The notes below the pieces were generated by a model. It saw only the letters and a program-made list of their open reading frames with translations, ran no database searches and was not told the origin of the DNA. The translations under genes were made by a program, and so were the position numbers. DNA of 36,628 nt from DATGWF01 sp035299585 (lineage in GTDB: Bacteria > Actinomycetota > Actinomycetes > Actinomycetales > Microbacteriaceae), in contig DATGWF010000006.1 of assembly GCA_035299585.1 (NCBI GenBank), positions 1 through 36,628 on the forward strand, in the 5' to 3' direction. The stretch's first letter is position 1. Every line of letters begins with the position of its first letter. This document shows, piece after piece, positions 15,734-24,161 of this stretch.

Positions 15734-17246
15734 GGTGGGCCTCCGGTCGTCGGTTCGCATCTGTGCGAGCGGCTTCGTCGTCGACTCGATAGTGTGCGCC
15801 GACGGACTCTCGGCGCCCGAGTGCGGCCCGCACCACGGCGCGCGCCACGTCGAGGAGATTTCGGTCTTCGAGTTCGTGAACCGTGCTCGGCGTGAACGTC
15901 TGCTCGGCCCAGTGTGCGATTTGCGCATCGGCCTCGCGCAGGCCATCCTCTGAGCGTTCAAGTCCGGCCGCGTGCCACATGATGTTCTGAAGATCCTCTC
16001 GACGCCAGGTGCGAGCGCCAGCTGGTTCGGGCGTGTGGTGCGTGCCGCGAAGTGAACGTCCCGACGGTGCCGGTATGTCGAGCGACCGCGCGGCTCGTCG
16101 GGCGAAGACGGCCGCTTCGAGGAGCGAATTTGAGGCGAGCCGATTCGCGCCGTGCACGCCCGTGCGGGCGACTTCTCCGACCGCCCAGAGTCCGGGAAGA
16201 GTTGTCCGACCGTCGCTATCGGTGTCGACGCCACCCATGATGTAGTGCGCTGCCGGAGTGACGGGCACCCACGCTCGAGACCAGTCGATGCCGTTCGCGC
16301 GGCAGAGTCGATCGATGGTGGGGAACCGCTCGGCCAGGTAGGCGGCGTTGTCGGGGGCTGGCCGGAGTGCCGTCGCGTCAAGCCAGGCGGGAGCGCGGTC
16401 TGCCGCCATTTGGCGTGCGACGGCTCGGGCGACGACATCTCGCGGGGCGAGTTCGGCGTCCGGGTGGACGGTCAACATGAACCGTTCGCCGGCCGCGTTG
16501 CGGAGTACCGCGCCGTCACCGCGGACAGCCTCGGAAATGAGCGCGCCTGCCGCGCCGGCAAGAGCGGTCGGATGGAACTGCACGAACTCGAGATCGCTCG
16601 TGGCCGCGCCGGCGCGCAGGGCGGCCGCGAGACCATCACCGGTCGCGACAGCGGGGTTTGTCGTGAAGGGGTAGAGCATCCCGGCGCCACCCGTGGCGAG
16701 CACGACGGCGTCCGCACTCCAACGGCCTGCCTCTCCGGCATCCGAGAGCGTGGTGACCCCGGTGACCCGACCGTCGTGCAGGATGAGATCCAGCAGTGCG
16801 GTGTGCTCCACGACGGTGACCGTGGTGGAGCGGATCGCTGCAATGAGTGCGCGTTCAATCTCGCGTCCGGTGGCATCGCCTCCGGCGTGGATGACCCGAG
16901 CAACCGAGTGTGCCGCCTCGCGGCCGCGGGCCAGCTCACCGTCCGAGGCACGGTCGAAGTGCGCCCCGCGTTCAGTGAGCTCGCGAACGATATCCGGACC
17001 GTCGCTTACGAGCACATCGACGGCGCTCGGAACGGCGAGATTCGCGCTCGCCCGCATGGTGTCTGCGGCGTGGAGGGCGGGGGAGTCGTCCGGTCCGAGC
17101 GCGACCGCGACACCGCCCTGGGCCCACGCGGTGGCGGAGTCCGCGAGTTGCCCCTTGGTGAGAATCGTCACGTCGTGGCCGAGCTCGTGCGCGGTGAGCG
17201 CACACTCGAGGCCCGCGAGCCCGCTCCCGACGATGAGGACGCGCAT
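15726..17246 (-). CDS. nadB: L-aspartate oxidase
   Basis: A 506-residue flavoprotein that oxidises aspartate to iminoaspartate, the NadA substrate. It has an N-terminal FAD dinucleotide-binding motif GSGLAGL (G7-x-G9-x-x-G12), TAWAQGGVAVAL, HSVARVIHAGGDATG, ATGGAGMLYPFTTNP, FVQFHPTAL, AHYIMGGVDTD and the active-site region HGANRLASNSLLEA. The C-terminal helical domain has WHAAGLERSEDGL. Start ATG 17246 is only two bases after the nadA stop. The frame remains open upstream but that portion is antisense to nadA. A possible substitute for L-aspartate dehydrogenase; that alternative is absent here. Confidence 0.96.
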   Translation of the reverse strand: MRVLIVGSGLAGLECALTAHELGHDVTILTKGQLADSATAWAQGGVAVALGPDDSPALHAADTMRASANLAVPSAVDVLVSDGPDIVRELTERGAHFDRASDGELARGREAAHSVARVIHAGGDATGREIERALIAAIRSTTVTVVEHTALLDLILHDGRVTGVTTLSDAGEAGRWSADAVVLATGGAGMLYPFTTNPAVATGDGLAAALRAGAATSDLEFVQFHPTALAGAAGALISEAVRGDGAVLRNAAGERFMLTVHPDAELAPRDVVARAVARQMAADRAPAWLDATALRPAPDNAAYLAERFPTIDRLCRANGIDWSRAWVPVTPAAHYIMGGVDTDSDGRTTLPGLWAVGEVARTGVHGANRLASNSLLEAAVFARRAARSLDIPAPSGRSLRGTHHTPEPAGARTWRREDLQNIMWHAAGLERSEDGLREADAQIAHWAEQTFTPSTVHELEDRNLLDVARAVVRAALGRRESVGAHYRVDDEAARTDANRRPEAHHV

Positions 17247-17248
17247 CG

Positions 17249-18574
17249 CTAACCGCGTCCCGGAGTGGCGCCCGACTGCTGGGGAACCGCTGCCAGCATG
17301 CGCTCGAGAGCGATCTGGGCGGTCTGGGCGACGTGGGCGTCGACGCGAATTTCGTTCACGGTGCGACCGGCGACGAGCTCTTCGAGCACCCAAGCGAGGT
17401 AGCCGGGGTGGATGCGGTACATCGTCGAGCACGGGCAGACGACCGGGTCGAGGCAGAAGATGGTTTTGTCGGGGTTCTGAGCCGCGAGTCGTTGCACGAG
17501 ATTGATTTCCGTGCCGATCCCAATCACGGCACCCGCGGGAGCCGCCGCGACGTACTTCGTGATGTAGTCGGTCGATCCGGCTCCGTCGGCGGCATCGACA
17601 ACATCCATCGGACACTCCGGGTGGACAATGATGCGCACGCCGGGGTGCTCGGTGCGGGCCTGGGCAATCTGGTCCACAGTGAAGCGCTTGTGCACCGAGC
17701 AGAAACCGTGCCAGAGCAGCACTTTGGCGTTGGCGAGCGACTCGGCGGTGTTTCCGCCGAGCGGTTGACGTGGGTTCCACATCGGCATTTGCTCGAGCGG
17801 GATGCCCATCGCCTTCGCGGTATTGCGACCGAGGTGCTGGTCGGGGAAGAACAGCACCCGCTGTCCTCGCTCGAATGCCCACTCGAGGACCGTCGATGCG
17901 TTCGACGATGTGCACACGATGCCGCCGTGCTCACCGCAGAAACCCTTGAGCGCTGCCGATGAGTTCATGTAGGTCACCGGGATGACCGGGACGCGGCCGT
18001 TCGCGTCCGGTTCGGTGCCATACAGTTCCTCGAGTGCCCGCCAGCACTCGGTCACCGACTCAATGTCGGCCATGTCGGCCATCGAGCAGCCGGCAGCGAG
18101 GTTCGGCAGGATGACACGCTGCTCGGGCTGAGCGAGGATGTCGGCGGTTTCCGCCATGAAATGGACGCCACAGAACACGATGGCTTCGGCTCCCGGGTGC
18201 TCCTTCGCCGCACGGGCGAGCTGGAACGAATCGCCCACGTAGTCGGCATGCTGCACGATTTCGTCGCGCTGATAGAAGTGTCCGAGCACGACGGCGCGCT
18301 CACCGAGTGTCGCTTTTGCCGCCCGAATGCGAGCGTGAAGCTCGTCGTTACTCGCCTCGCGATACTCCGCGGGGAGCGCGCCCTGCCGAGGCGATCCCAC
18401 GGGGATGACATCACCCATCGACGAGCCCGGCCCGTATCCCGGGGTTGCGTCGGCCACCCAGGGCCCGTCGGCGAGATCTGGCGTGCAGGTCTGGCCCGTG
18501 GCGGTTCCCGCCGAAATCAGCTGGATGAGCCGATCCACCGATGCGGTGGGGGCGCCGAGATTGATTGCGGTCAT
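17249..18574 (-). CDS. nadA: Quinolinate synthase
   Basis: A 441-residue [4Fe-4S] enzyme that condenses iminoaspartate and dihydroxyacetone phosphate to quinolinate. It is of the longer type with an N-terminal extension (about 1-75) rich in Gly/Pro. Cluster ligands expected from the family are visible: C163 (LAAGCSMADMAD), C292 (WHGFCSVH) and a cysteine of the CPCSTM motif (C380 or C382). Other signatures are LGHFYQRDEIVQHADYVGDS, VHPECPMDVVDAAD and STMYRIHPGYL. The ATG at 18574 overlaps the nrtR stop (ATGA). Whether the N-terminal extension is structural or regulatory is unknown. Confidence 0.97.
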   Translation of the reverse strand: MTAINLGAPTASVDRLIQLISAGTATGQTCTPDLADGPWVADATPGYGPGSSMGDVIPVGSPRQGALPAEYREASNDELHARIRAAKATLGERAVVLGHFYQRDEIVQHADYVGDSFQLARAAKEHPGAEAIVFCGVHFMAETADILAQPEQRVILPNLAAGCSMADMADIESVTECWRALEELYGTEPDANGRVPVIPVTYMNSSAALKGFCGEHGGIVCTSSNASTVLEWAFERGQRVLFFPDQHLGRNTAKAMGIPLEQMPMWNPRQPLGGNTAESLANAKVLLWHGFCSVHKRFTVDQIAQARTEHPGVRIIVHPECPMDVVDAADGAGSTDYITKYVAAAPAGAVIGIGTEINLVQRLAAQNPDKTIFCLDPVVCPCSTMYRIHPGYLAWVLEELVAGRTVNEIRVDAHVAQTAQIALERMLAAVPQQSGATPGRG

Positions 18575-19233
18575 GCGGAACTCCGTTGTGTGGGAAGCGG
18601 GGAGGCGAAGCGATACAGTTTGGGCGGCCGATGCGGCGTTCCGGCGAGGCGCTCGCCGGTATCAATGAGTTCACCGCTCGCTTCCAGAGTGCGGCGGAAG
18701 TTCGCCGGGTCGAGCTTGCGCCCCAGGACCCCCTCGTGCACCTCGCGCAACTGGGCGAGCGTGAACGTGTCACCGAGGAACGCGTGCGCAATGCGCGAGT
18801 ATTCGACCTTGGTGCGCAGACGCCAGAGAGCGTAGTCGACGATGTGATTGTGGTCGAAGGCCAGTTCGGGGAGTTGATCGGCCTGGAACCATGCCACATT
18901 TTCGTCGACCGACACTCGGGCCGCCTCTGCCGACTGAACCATCGCCCAGTACACGACCGACACCACTCGCTCGGGGGAACGGCCGATACTGCCGAAGGTA
19001 TAGAGCTGCTCGAGGTAGGCGGGTGCGAGGCCCGTGGTTTCCGCGAGCGTGCGTGAGGCGGCAGACTCGAGCTCTTCGTCGCTCGGCAGCCAACCACCCG
19101 GTAGGGCCCATCGGTTGGCAAACGGCTCGCGCGTCCGACGGACCAGGGGAATCCACAGGGCGGGCCGTTCACCGTGCTCGCCACGAAGCGCGAAAATCAC
19201 GGTTGACACCGCGAGTCGAGCGGACGTGCTCAT
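18571..19233 (-). CDS. nrtR: NrtR, Nudix-related transcriptional regulator of NAD synthesis
   Basis: A 220-residue protein with an N-terminal Nudix domain (about 1-140) and a C-terminal winged helix (about 145-215; RIAHAFLGDTFTLAQLREVH, then NFRRTLEASGELI). NrtR proteins bind ADP-ribose and repress NAD genes. The Nudix box at 47-69 is degenerate: the pattern G-x5-E-x7-R-E-U-x-E-E-x-G-U becomes G..E..R-T-L-A-E-T-T-G-L, so two of the conserved acidic residues (positions 62 and 66) are Thr. That predicts loss of catalysis, as expected for a regulator. It is the first gene of the NAD operon, with an AAGGGGG ribosome-binding site and paired palindromes upstream. Confidence 0.93.
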   Translation of the reverse strand: MSTSARLAVSTVIFALRGEHGERPALWIPLVRRTREPFANRWALPGGWLPSDEELESAASRTLAETTGLAPAYLEQLYTFGSIGRSPERVVSVVYWAMVQSAEAARVSVDENVAWFQADQLPELAFDHNHIVDYALWRLRTKVEYSRIAHAFLGDTFTLAQLREVHEGVLGRKLDPANFRRTLEASGELIDTGERLAGTPHRPPKLYRFASPLPTQRSSA

Positions 19234-19253
19234 CGCGCCCCCTTCGGGCTTCG

Positions 19254-19266
19254 AGTCAGAATGACT
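19254..19266. promoter_or_regulatory. Candidate NrtR operator 1 (AGTCA-N3-TGACT)
   Basis: AGTCAGAATGACT is a perfect inverted repeat with a three-base spacer, lying just downstream of the nrtR promoter. A near copy lies 32 bases away (centre to centre), close to three helical turns. Placement directly upstream of nrtR suggests auto-repression; the match to any known NrtR motif is not checked. Confidence 0.55.
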
Positions 19267-19285
19267 ATTACACCGTTCATCTTAG

Positions 19286-19298
19286 AGTCAATGTGACC
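19286..19298. promoter_or_regulatory. Candidate NrtR operator 2 with nrtR -35
   Basis: AGTCAATGTGACC repeats operator 1 with one mismatch in the palindrome. On the minus strand its right half is part of TTGACT (19291-19286), a good -35 hexamer; an AT-rich stretch, TGTAATAGT, about 15-16 bases downstream would hold the -10. A regulator bound here would block RNA polymerase. Confidence 0.5.
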
Positions 19299-19425
19299 TC
19301 AACGCCAATTGCGTCGGACGTCGTCGCAGAACTCAAGTCCTGGTTGAAACTCTCGGGCGAGCCGTTCTGCTCATCTGCGCATGCGCGATAAGCTCGGCTC
19401 ACAACCGCATACTGGGCCGATAACG

Positions 19426-19604
19426 CATCGCGGGAGAGCCGGTTCGCCGGCACCGAAGGAGCAAGCCTCCCCGCCAATCTCTCAGGTTCATTCACCGCAT
19501 GTCGAGGCCACTCTGAAAATGAGTCGGACGCGTATTCCGGCCCAGCCCACGGTGAAAGCCCCGCACGGGGTGAAACTCTCAGGCCAATGACAGAGGGGGA
19601 GTTC
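19426..19604 (+). ncRNA. Tandem glycine riboswitch (gcvT leader)
   Basis: Both aptamers of the glycine riboswitch can be read. Aptamer I holds CGGGAGAGCC (19431-19440), CACCGAAGGAGCAA (19451-19464), TCTCTCAGG (19478-19486) and closes around CCACTCTGAAAATGAG (19508-19523). Aptamer II holds CGGTGAAAGCC (19550-19560), AACTCTCAGGCCAA (19574-19587) and GACAGAGGGGGA (19589-19600). It precedes gcvT, so glycine should switch the cleavage system on. Boundaries are approximate. Confidence 0.93.
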
Positions 19605-19651
19605 TCATTCACATCACGTGTTTCCTTACGACGTGCCACCTGGGAGAACTC
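19599..19651 (+). promoter_or_regulatory. gcvT: Expression platform: RBS-sequestering hairpin before gcvT
   Basis: GAGTTCTC (19599-19606), at the 3' edge of the second aptamer, is an exact reverse complement of GAGAACTC (19644-19651), which holds the gcvT Shine-Dalgarno region and ends on the base before the ATG. A nested CACGT/ACGTG pair (19615-19619 with 19631-19635) would shorten the 37-base loop. Glycine binding that holds the left arm in the aptamer stem would free the ribosome site. The mechanism is inferred from complementarity. Confidence 0.6.
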
Positions 19652-20785
19652 ATGGCCCTCAGTCCACTCGATCAGCTCCACCGCGCTGCCGGTGCGAGTT
19701 TCACCGACTTTGCCGGCTGGGACATGCCGGTGCGCTACAGCAGCGACTTGGCCGAACACCACGCCGTTCGAGAGCGATCGGGCCTGTTCGACATCTCCCA
19801 CATGGCCGAGTTCCGCATTGAAGGTGCGGACGCAGGCGCGTATCTCGACTACGTCCTCGCCGGTGTGCTCTCCAAACTTGCCCTGGGTCAGGCGAAGTAC
19901 AGCCTGCTGCTGAGCGAGACCGGCGGAGTTATTGACGATCTCATCGTTTACCGATTGGGCACGACCGAGTTCCTCATCATCGCCAACGCAGGGAACCGCT
20001 TCCCGGTCGCCGAGGCGCTCGCCGCTCGCATCGGTGGCTTCGACGTGTCGGTGAGCGACGAATCGGACGAGACGGCCCTCATCGCCATTCAGGGGCCAAC
20101 GGCCGAGGGGATTCTGCGCCGTGTTCCGGGTCTCGTCGCCGAGGCATTCGCCGAGGGCGAGCCGCCCGCTCCGGACGCCCTCTCCGCACTCGGCTACTAC
20201 CGCTGCCTCGCCGGGCGATTCGGCGAGACTCCCGTGTTGTTCGCCCGAACCGGGTACACCGGCGAGGACGGCTTCGAGATTGCCCTCCCGAATGCGGCCG
20301 CTGCCGCGCTGTGGAGCGCCCTCCTCGAGGTCGGCGGTGACGACGTTCATGCCTGCGGACTCGCCGCTCGCGATACGTTGCGGCTCGAGGCCGGCATGCC
20401 GCTCTACGGCCACGAACTCGGCCTGCAGTGGCGGCCCGAACAGGCCGGGCTCGGCCGCGTCGTCGCCATGTCGAAGACCGATGAATTCGTTGGCAAGTCT
20501 GCCCTCTCGAATCCCGTCGACCCGGACGCTCACGTGCTCGTCGGGCTGGTATCCGAGGGCAAGCGTGCCGGCCGTGCCGGCTATCCCGTGCTCGCTGGCG
20601 ACGAGATTGTCGGAGAGGTCACGTCTGGTGCCCTTTCTCCGACTCTGGGATACCCGATTGCCATGGCGATGGTGCACCCGAGCGTCAGCGCAATCGGCAC
20701 CGAGCTTGAGCTCGATGTCCGTGGGACGCGCATTCCCGCCGTCGTGACCGCTCTTCCGTTCTATTCCCGATCCGCCCGCAACTAA
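19652..20785 (+). CDS. gcvT: Glycine cleavage system T protein (aminomethyltransferase)
   Basis: A 377-residue tetrahydrofolate-dependent aminomethyltransferase, which takes the aminomethyl group from GcvH and releases ammonia and methylene-THF. Family segments: FTDFAGWDMPVRYSS, HHAVRERSGLFDISHMAEF, GQAKYSLLLSETGGVIDDLIVYRL, ARTGYTGEDGFEIAL, CGLAARDTLRLEAGMPLYGHEL and the C-terminal barrel with GEVTSGALSPTLGYPIAMA. ATG 19652 has GGGAG five bases upstream, inside the riboswitch-controlled hairpin. Its stop is nine bases before gcvH. GcvT members can be confused with sarcosine oxidase subunits, but gcvH and gcvP follow. Confidence 0.97.
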   Translation: MALSPLDQLHRAAGASFTDFAGWDMPVRYSSDLAEHHAVRERSGLFDISHMAEFRIEGADAGAYLDYVLAGVLSKLALGQAKYSLLLSETGGVIDDLIVYRLGTTEFLIIANAGNRFPVAEALAARIGGFDVSVSDESDETALIAIQGPTAEGILRRVPGLVAEAFAEGEPPAPDALSALGYYRCLAGRFGETPVLFARTGYTGEDGFEIALPNAAAAALWSALLEVGGDDVHACGLAARDTLRLEAGMPLYGHELGLQWRPEQAGLGRVVAMSKTDEFVGKSALSNPVDPDAHVLVGLVSEGKRAGRAGYPVLAGDEIVGEVTSGALSPTLGYPIAMAMVHPSVSAIGTELELDVRGTRIPAVVTALPFYSRSARN

Positions 20786-20794
20786 GGAGTCCTC

Positions 20795-21166
20795 GTGACC
20801 GACCTCACCGCCCTGAACTACACCGCTGAGCACGAGTGGATTGCCGTCGATGGCGACGTCGCCACCATCGGCATCACCGACTATGCCGCTGAAAAGCTTG
20901 GCGACGTCGTGTTTGTCGACCTCCCTGCCGTCGGCGCGCAGGTGACCGCTGGCAGCGTCTGTGGTGAGATTGAATCGACCAAGTCGGTTGGCGAGCTCTA
21001 CGCCCCGGTCACCGGTGAGGTCATCGAGGCCAACCAGGGCGTCGTCGACAGCCCCGAGCTTGTCAACGCCGACCCGTTCGGCGCCGCCTGGATGATCAAG
21101 GTCCGCTTCACCCAGACCGGCGAGTTCCTCGACCGCGCCGCCTACGAGGCCCTGACCGCCGAATAA
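20795..21166 (+). CDS. gcvH: Glycine cleavage system H protein
   Basis: A 123-residue lipoyl carrier that shuttles the aminomethyl group between GcvP and GcvT. The lipoylation lysine is K63 in EIESTKSVGELYAPVTG. The N-terminus, LNYTAEHEWIAVDGDVATIGITDYAAEKLGDVVFVDLP (shown only in parts in the sequence), and the C-terminal WMIKVRF are typical, so the domain is complete. GTG 20795 follows an AAGGAG ribosome-binding site. Lipoate attachment enzymes are not in the window. Confidence 0.97.
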   Translation: MTDLTALNYTAEHEWIAVDGDVATIGITDYAAEKLGDVVFVDLPAVGAQVTAGSVCGEIESTKSVGELYAPVTGEVIEANQGVVDSPELVNADPFGAAWMIKVRFTQTGEFLDRAAYEALTAE

Positions 21167-21196
21167 CCCCCTCTCGATCGAGCCTGAAAGACCGCC

Positions 21197-24082
21197 ATGC
21201 ACGAGCTTGACCGTTTTGACCGCCGCCACATCGGCATCGACCGCGCCGCGCAGGAGCACATGCTTCGCGTCGTCGGCTACGACAGCGTCGATGCGCTGCT
21301 TGCGGACGCTGTTCCGACCGCCATCGCGATGCAAGACGTGGTCGACTCGGTCATTCCTGAACCCATCTCGGAGACGGACACGCTCGCCGAGCTGCGCGCG
21401 CTCGCCGCCCGCAACACGGTCAAGAAGGCGCAGATTGGTCTCGGCTATTACGGCACGATCACGCCGAGTCCGATCAAGCGAAACGTACTCGAGAACCCCA
21501 GCTGGTACACCGCCTACACGCCCTACCAGCCGGAGATTTCGCAGGGTCGCCTCGAAGCGCTCATCAACTTCCAAACGATGGTGACCGACCTCACCGGACT
21601 CGACACCGCGAATGCCTCGATGCTCGATGAGGGCACCGCCGCCGTCGAAGCCATGTTGCTTGCCCGGCGAGCATCGAAACATACATCCAACCGGTTTATT
21701 GTCGATGCCGATGTGCTGCCGCAAACGCGTGCTCTGCTCGAGAGTCGCGCGGTCCCGGTCGGAATCGACATCGTCGTCGTGGACCTGCGCGCTCTTGAGA
21801 ACGCACACGAAGCCGAGGTGCAGGCAGCGCTCGGCGAGCACTATGGCCTCGTCGTGCAATACCCGGGCGCGAGTGGCCTGCTCTGGAATCCTCGGTCGGT
21901 CATCGCGGCGAGTAAGGCCACCGGCTCCGAGGTCATCGTTGCGGCCGACCTCCTCGCTCTGACCCTCGTGACCTCGCCCGGCGAGCTCGGTGCCGACATC
22001 GCCGTCGGAACGACCCAACGCTTCGGCGTCCCCATGGGCTTCGGCGGCCCGCACGCGGGCTTCCTCTCGGTGCGGTCGGGACTCGAGCGTTCCATGCCGG
22101 GCCGCCTCGTCGGCGTCTCGCAGGATGCCGTCGGCCACCCCGCCTATCGGCTCAGTCTGCAAGCCCGCGAGCAGCACATCCGCCGGGAAAAGGCGACGTC
22201 GAACATCTGTACCGCGCAAGTGCTTCTCGCCGTCATGGCCAGCATGTACGCCGTCTATCACGGACCGGTTGGCCTGCGTCACATCGCCCAGCGCGTCGCC
22301 AGTTCGACCCGAGCGCTCGCGACCGAGTTGTCCCGACGCGGTGTTCCCGTCCAGTACGAGCACTTCTTTGACACGCTTCGAGTCACGGTTGCCGACGCGA
22401 GCGATGTGCTTGCTCGCGCCGACGCCGCGGGCTATGTGCTGTGGAAGGTCGACGACACGACCGTGCAGGTGGCGATTGACGAGACGACCTCGGTGGCCGA
22501 TCTCGCCGCAATCGCAGAGGTATTCGGTGGAGACACCGGACCGGCGCTCCAGTGGGACGCGAGCGTCGACGGCATCCCGAGCGAGCTGAACCGCACGAGC
22601 CCCTACCTCGAGCACCCGGTGTTCAACTCGCACCACTCCGAGACCTCGCTCATGCGCTACCTCAAGAGCCTGGCTGACCGCGACTATGCGCTCGACCGCG
22701 GCATGATTCCGCTGGGGTCGTGCACGATGAAGCTCAACGCGGCGACCGAAATGGAAGCGGTGGGCTGGCCCGAATTTGCCGGTCTGCACCCCTTCGCTCC
22801 GGAGGCACATGTGCTCGGCTCGCTCGACATGGTCGAGCAGCTCGAACGTTGGCTCGCTGAAGTCACCGGGTACGATGCCGTGTCGCTCCAGCCGAACGCT
22901 GGTTCGCAGGGTGAGCTCGCCGGATTGCTCGCCATTCGCGGATACCATCTCGCCAACGGCGACACGCAGCGCGACGTCTGCCTCATCCCCGAAAGCGCAC
23001 ACGGCACCAACGCCGCCTCGGCCGTGCTCGCCGGAATGCGCGTCGTCGTCACCCGTTGCGATGCCCAGGGCAACGTCGACCTCACCGACCTGCGCGACAA
23101 AATTGCCGAGCACGGCGAGCGCCTCGCGGCACTCATGATCACCTACCCATCGACCCACGGCGTGTACGAGCACGATGTCCTTGACATTACGAAAGCGATC
23201 CACGACGCCGGAGGTCAGGTGTACGTCGACGGCGCCAACCTCAATGCCCTCCTCGGTTTCGCTCGCTTTGGCGACTTCGGCGGCGATGTGTCCCACCTGA
23301 ACCTGCACAAGACATTCGCCATCCCGCACGGAGGTGGCGGGCCGGGCGTCGGCCCGGTCGCGGCAAAGGCCCACCTCGCTCCCTATCTGCCCGGTCACCC
23401 GATGGCGCAACGTGCCGCGCATGGCTCGGTCGTGCACGCCGGCGGTCCGGTTTCCGCGGCGCCATACGGTTCCGCCGGTGTCCTGCCCATTTCGTGGGCG
23501 TATGTGCGAATGATGGGCGCTCAAGGCCTGAAGGATGCGACCGCCGCCGCGGTGCTTTCCGCCAACTACATCGCCAAACGCCTCGAGGGGCACTATCCCG
23601 TGCTCTACACCGGCGAAAACGGCCGCGTAGCGCACGAGTGCATTCTGGACCTGCGTCCGCTCAAGGAGGCGACGGGGGTCACGGTCGACGATGTCGCGAA
23701 ACGACTCATCGACTACGGGTTCCATGCCCCCACCATGTCGTTCCCGGTTGCGGGCACTCTCATGGTCGAGCCGACGGAGTCCGAAGACCTCGCCGAAGTG
23801 GACCGGTTCGTCGACGCGATGATCGCGATCAAGCTCGAAGCCGACGCGATTGCCGCCGGCACGTGGCCTGCCGACGACAACCCCCTCGTGAATGCCCCAC
23901 ATACCGCTCAGTCCGTGGTTGAGGGGGAGTGGACCCACCCATACACGCGCGAACAAGCGGTTTACCCGGTGCGGTCACTCATTCGGAGAAAGTACTGGCC
24001 CACCGTGCGCCGAATCGACAACGCTTTCGGTGACCGCAACCTCGTGTGCGATTGCCCTCCGCCGGAGGCGTTCGTCGACTAG
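21197..24082 (+). CDS. gcvP: Glycine dehydrogenase (decarboxylating), P protein
   Basis: A 961-residue single-chain P protein that decarboxylates glycine with PLP and passes the aminomethyl group to GcvH lipoate. Fused N and C halves are visible. In the N half: RHIGIDRAAQEHMLRVVGYDS, YHGTITPSPIKRNVLENP-like text (actual YYGTITPSPIKRNVLEN), MLDEGTAAVEAM and GGPHAGFLSVR. In the C half: PLGSCTMKLNAATEM, NAGSQGELAGLLAIRGYH, SAHGTNAASAVLAGM and the PLP lysine K705 in LNLHKTFAIPHGGGG. Full length for the homodimeric type. It is last in gcvT-gcvH-gcvP; the shared dihydrolipoyl dehydrogenase must be elsewhere. Confidence 0.97.
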   Translation: MHELDRFDRRHIGIDRAAQEHMLRVVGYDSVDALLADAVPTAIAMQDVVDSVIPEPISETDTLAELRALAARNTVKKAQIGLGYYGTITPSPIKRNVLENPSWYTAYTPYQPEISQGRLEALINFQTMVTDLTGLDTANASMLDEGTAAVEAMLLARRASKHTSNRFIVDADVLPQTRALLESRAVPVGIDIVVVDLRALENAHEAEVQAALGEHYGLVVQYPGASGLLWNPRSVIAASKATGSEVIVAADLLALTLVTSPGELGADIAVGTTQRFGVPMGFGGPHAGFLSVRSGLERSMPGRLVGVSQDAVGHPAYRLSLQAREQHIRREKATSNICTAQVLLAVMASMYAVYHGPVGLRHIAQRVASSTRALATELSRRGVPVQYEHFFDTLRVTVADASDVLARADAAGYVLWKVDDTTVQVAIDETTSVADLAAIAEVFGGDTGPALQWDASVDGIPSELNRTSPYLEHPVFNSHHSETSLMRYLKSLADRDYALDRGMIPLGSCTMKLNAATEMEAVGWPEFAGLHPFAPEAHVLGSLDMVEQLERWLAEVTGYDAVSLQPNAGSQGELAGLLAIRGYHLANGDTQRDVCLIPESAHGTNAASAVLAGMRVVVTRCDAQGNVDLTDLRDKIAEHGERLAALMITYPSTHGVYEHDVLDITKAIHDAGGQVYVDGANLNALLGFARFGDFGGDVSHLNLHKTFAIPHGGGGPGVGPVAAKAHLAPYLPGHPMAQRAAHGSVVHAGGPVSAAPYGSAGVLPISWAYVRMMGAQGLKDATAAAVLSANYIAKRLEGHYPVLYTGENGRVAHECILDLRPLKEATGVTVDDVAKRLIDYGFHAPTMSFPVAGTLMVEPTESEDLAEVDRFVDAMIAIKLEADAIAAGTWPADDNPLVNAPHTAQSVVEGEWTHPYTREQAVYPVRSLIRRKYWPTVRRIDNAFGDRNLVCDCPPPEAFVD

Positions 24083-24161
24083 GGAGGTTCCCTCGAACTG
24101 ACCGAGCCGTTCGTTGACGACGCCCACACAGGTGGACGGGTTGCGGCCCCGCACCGGATGC

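Noticed and set aside
19299..19425. A promoter for gcvT directly before the riboswitch
   Set aside because: TTGAAA at 19344-19349 and CATACT at 19408-19413 were considered, but no pair has acceptable spacing. The region must contain or receive a promoter, but I could not place it.
19277..23956. A 1559-codon open frame on the minus strand opposite gcvT-gcvH-gcvP
   Set aside because: It lies antisense to three certain genes and its product is His/Arg/Val/Gly-rich with no domain. High GC makes long antisense frames by codon bias alone. It is not a large novel protein.
24083..24161. A possible terminator between gcvP and the CPBP gene
   Set aside because: Only four- and five-base stems are present, such as TGCGG/CCGCA with a tight loop. 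I see nothing convincing in this 79-base gap.
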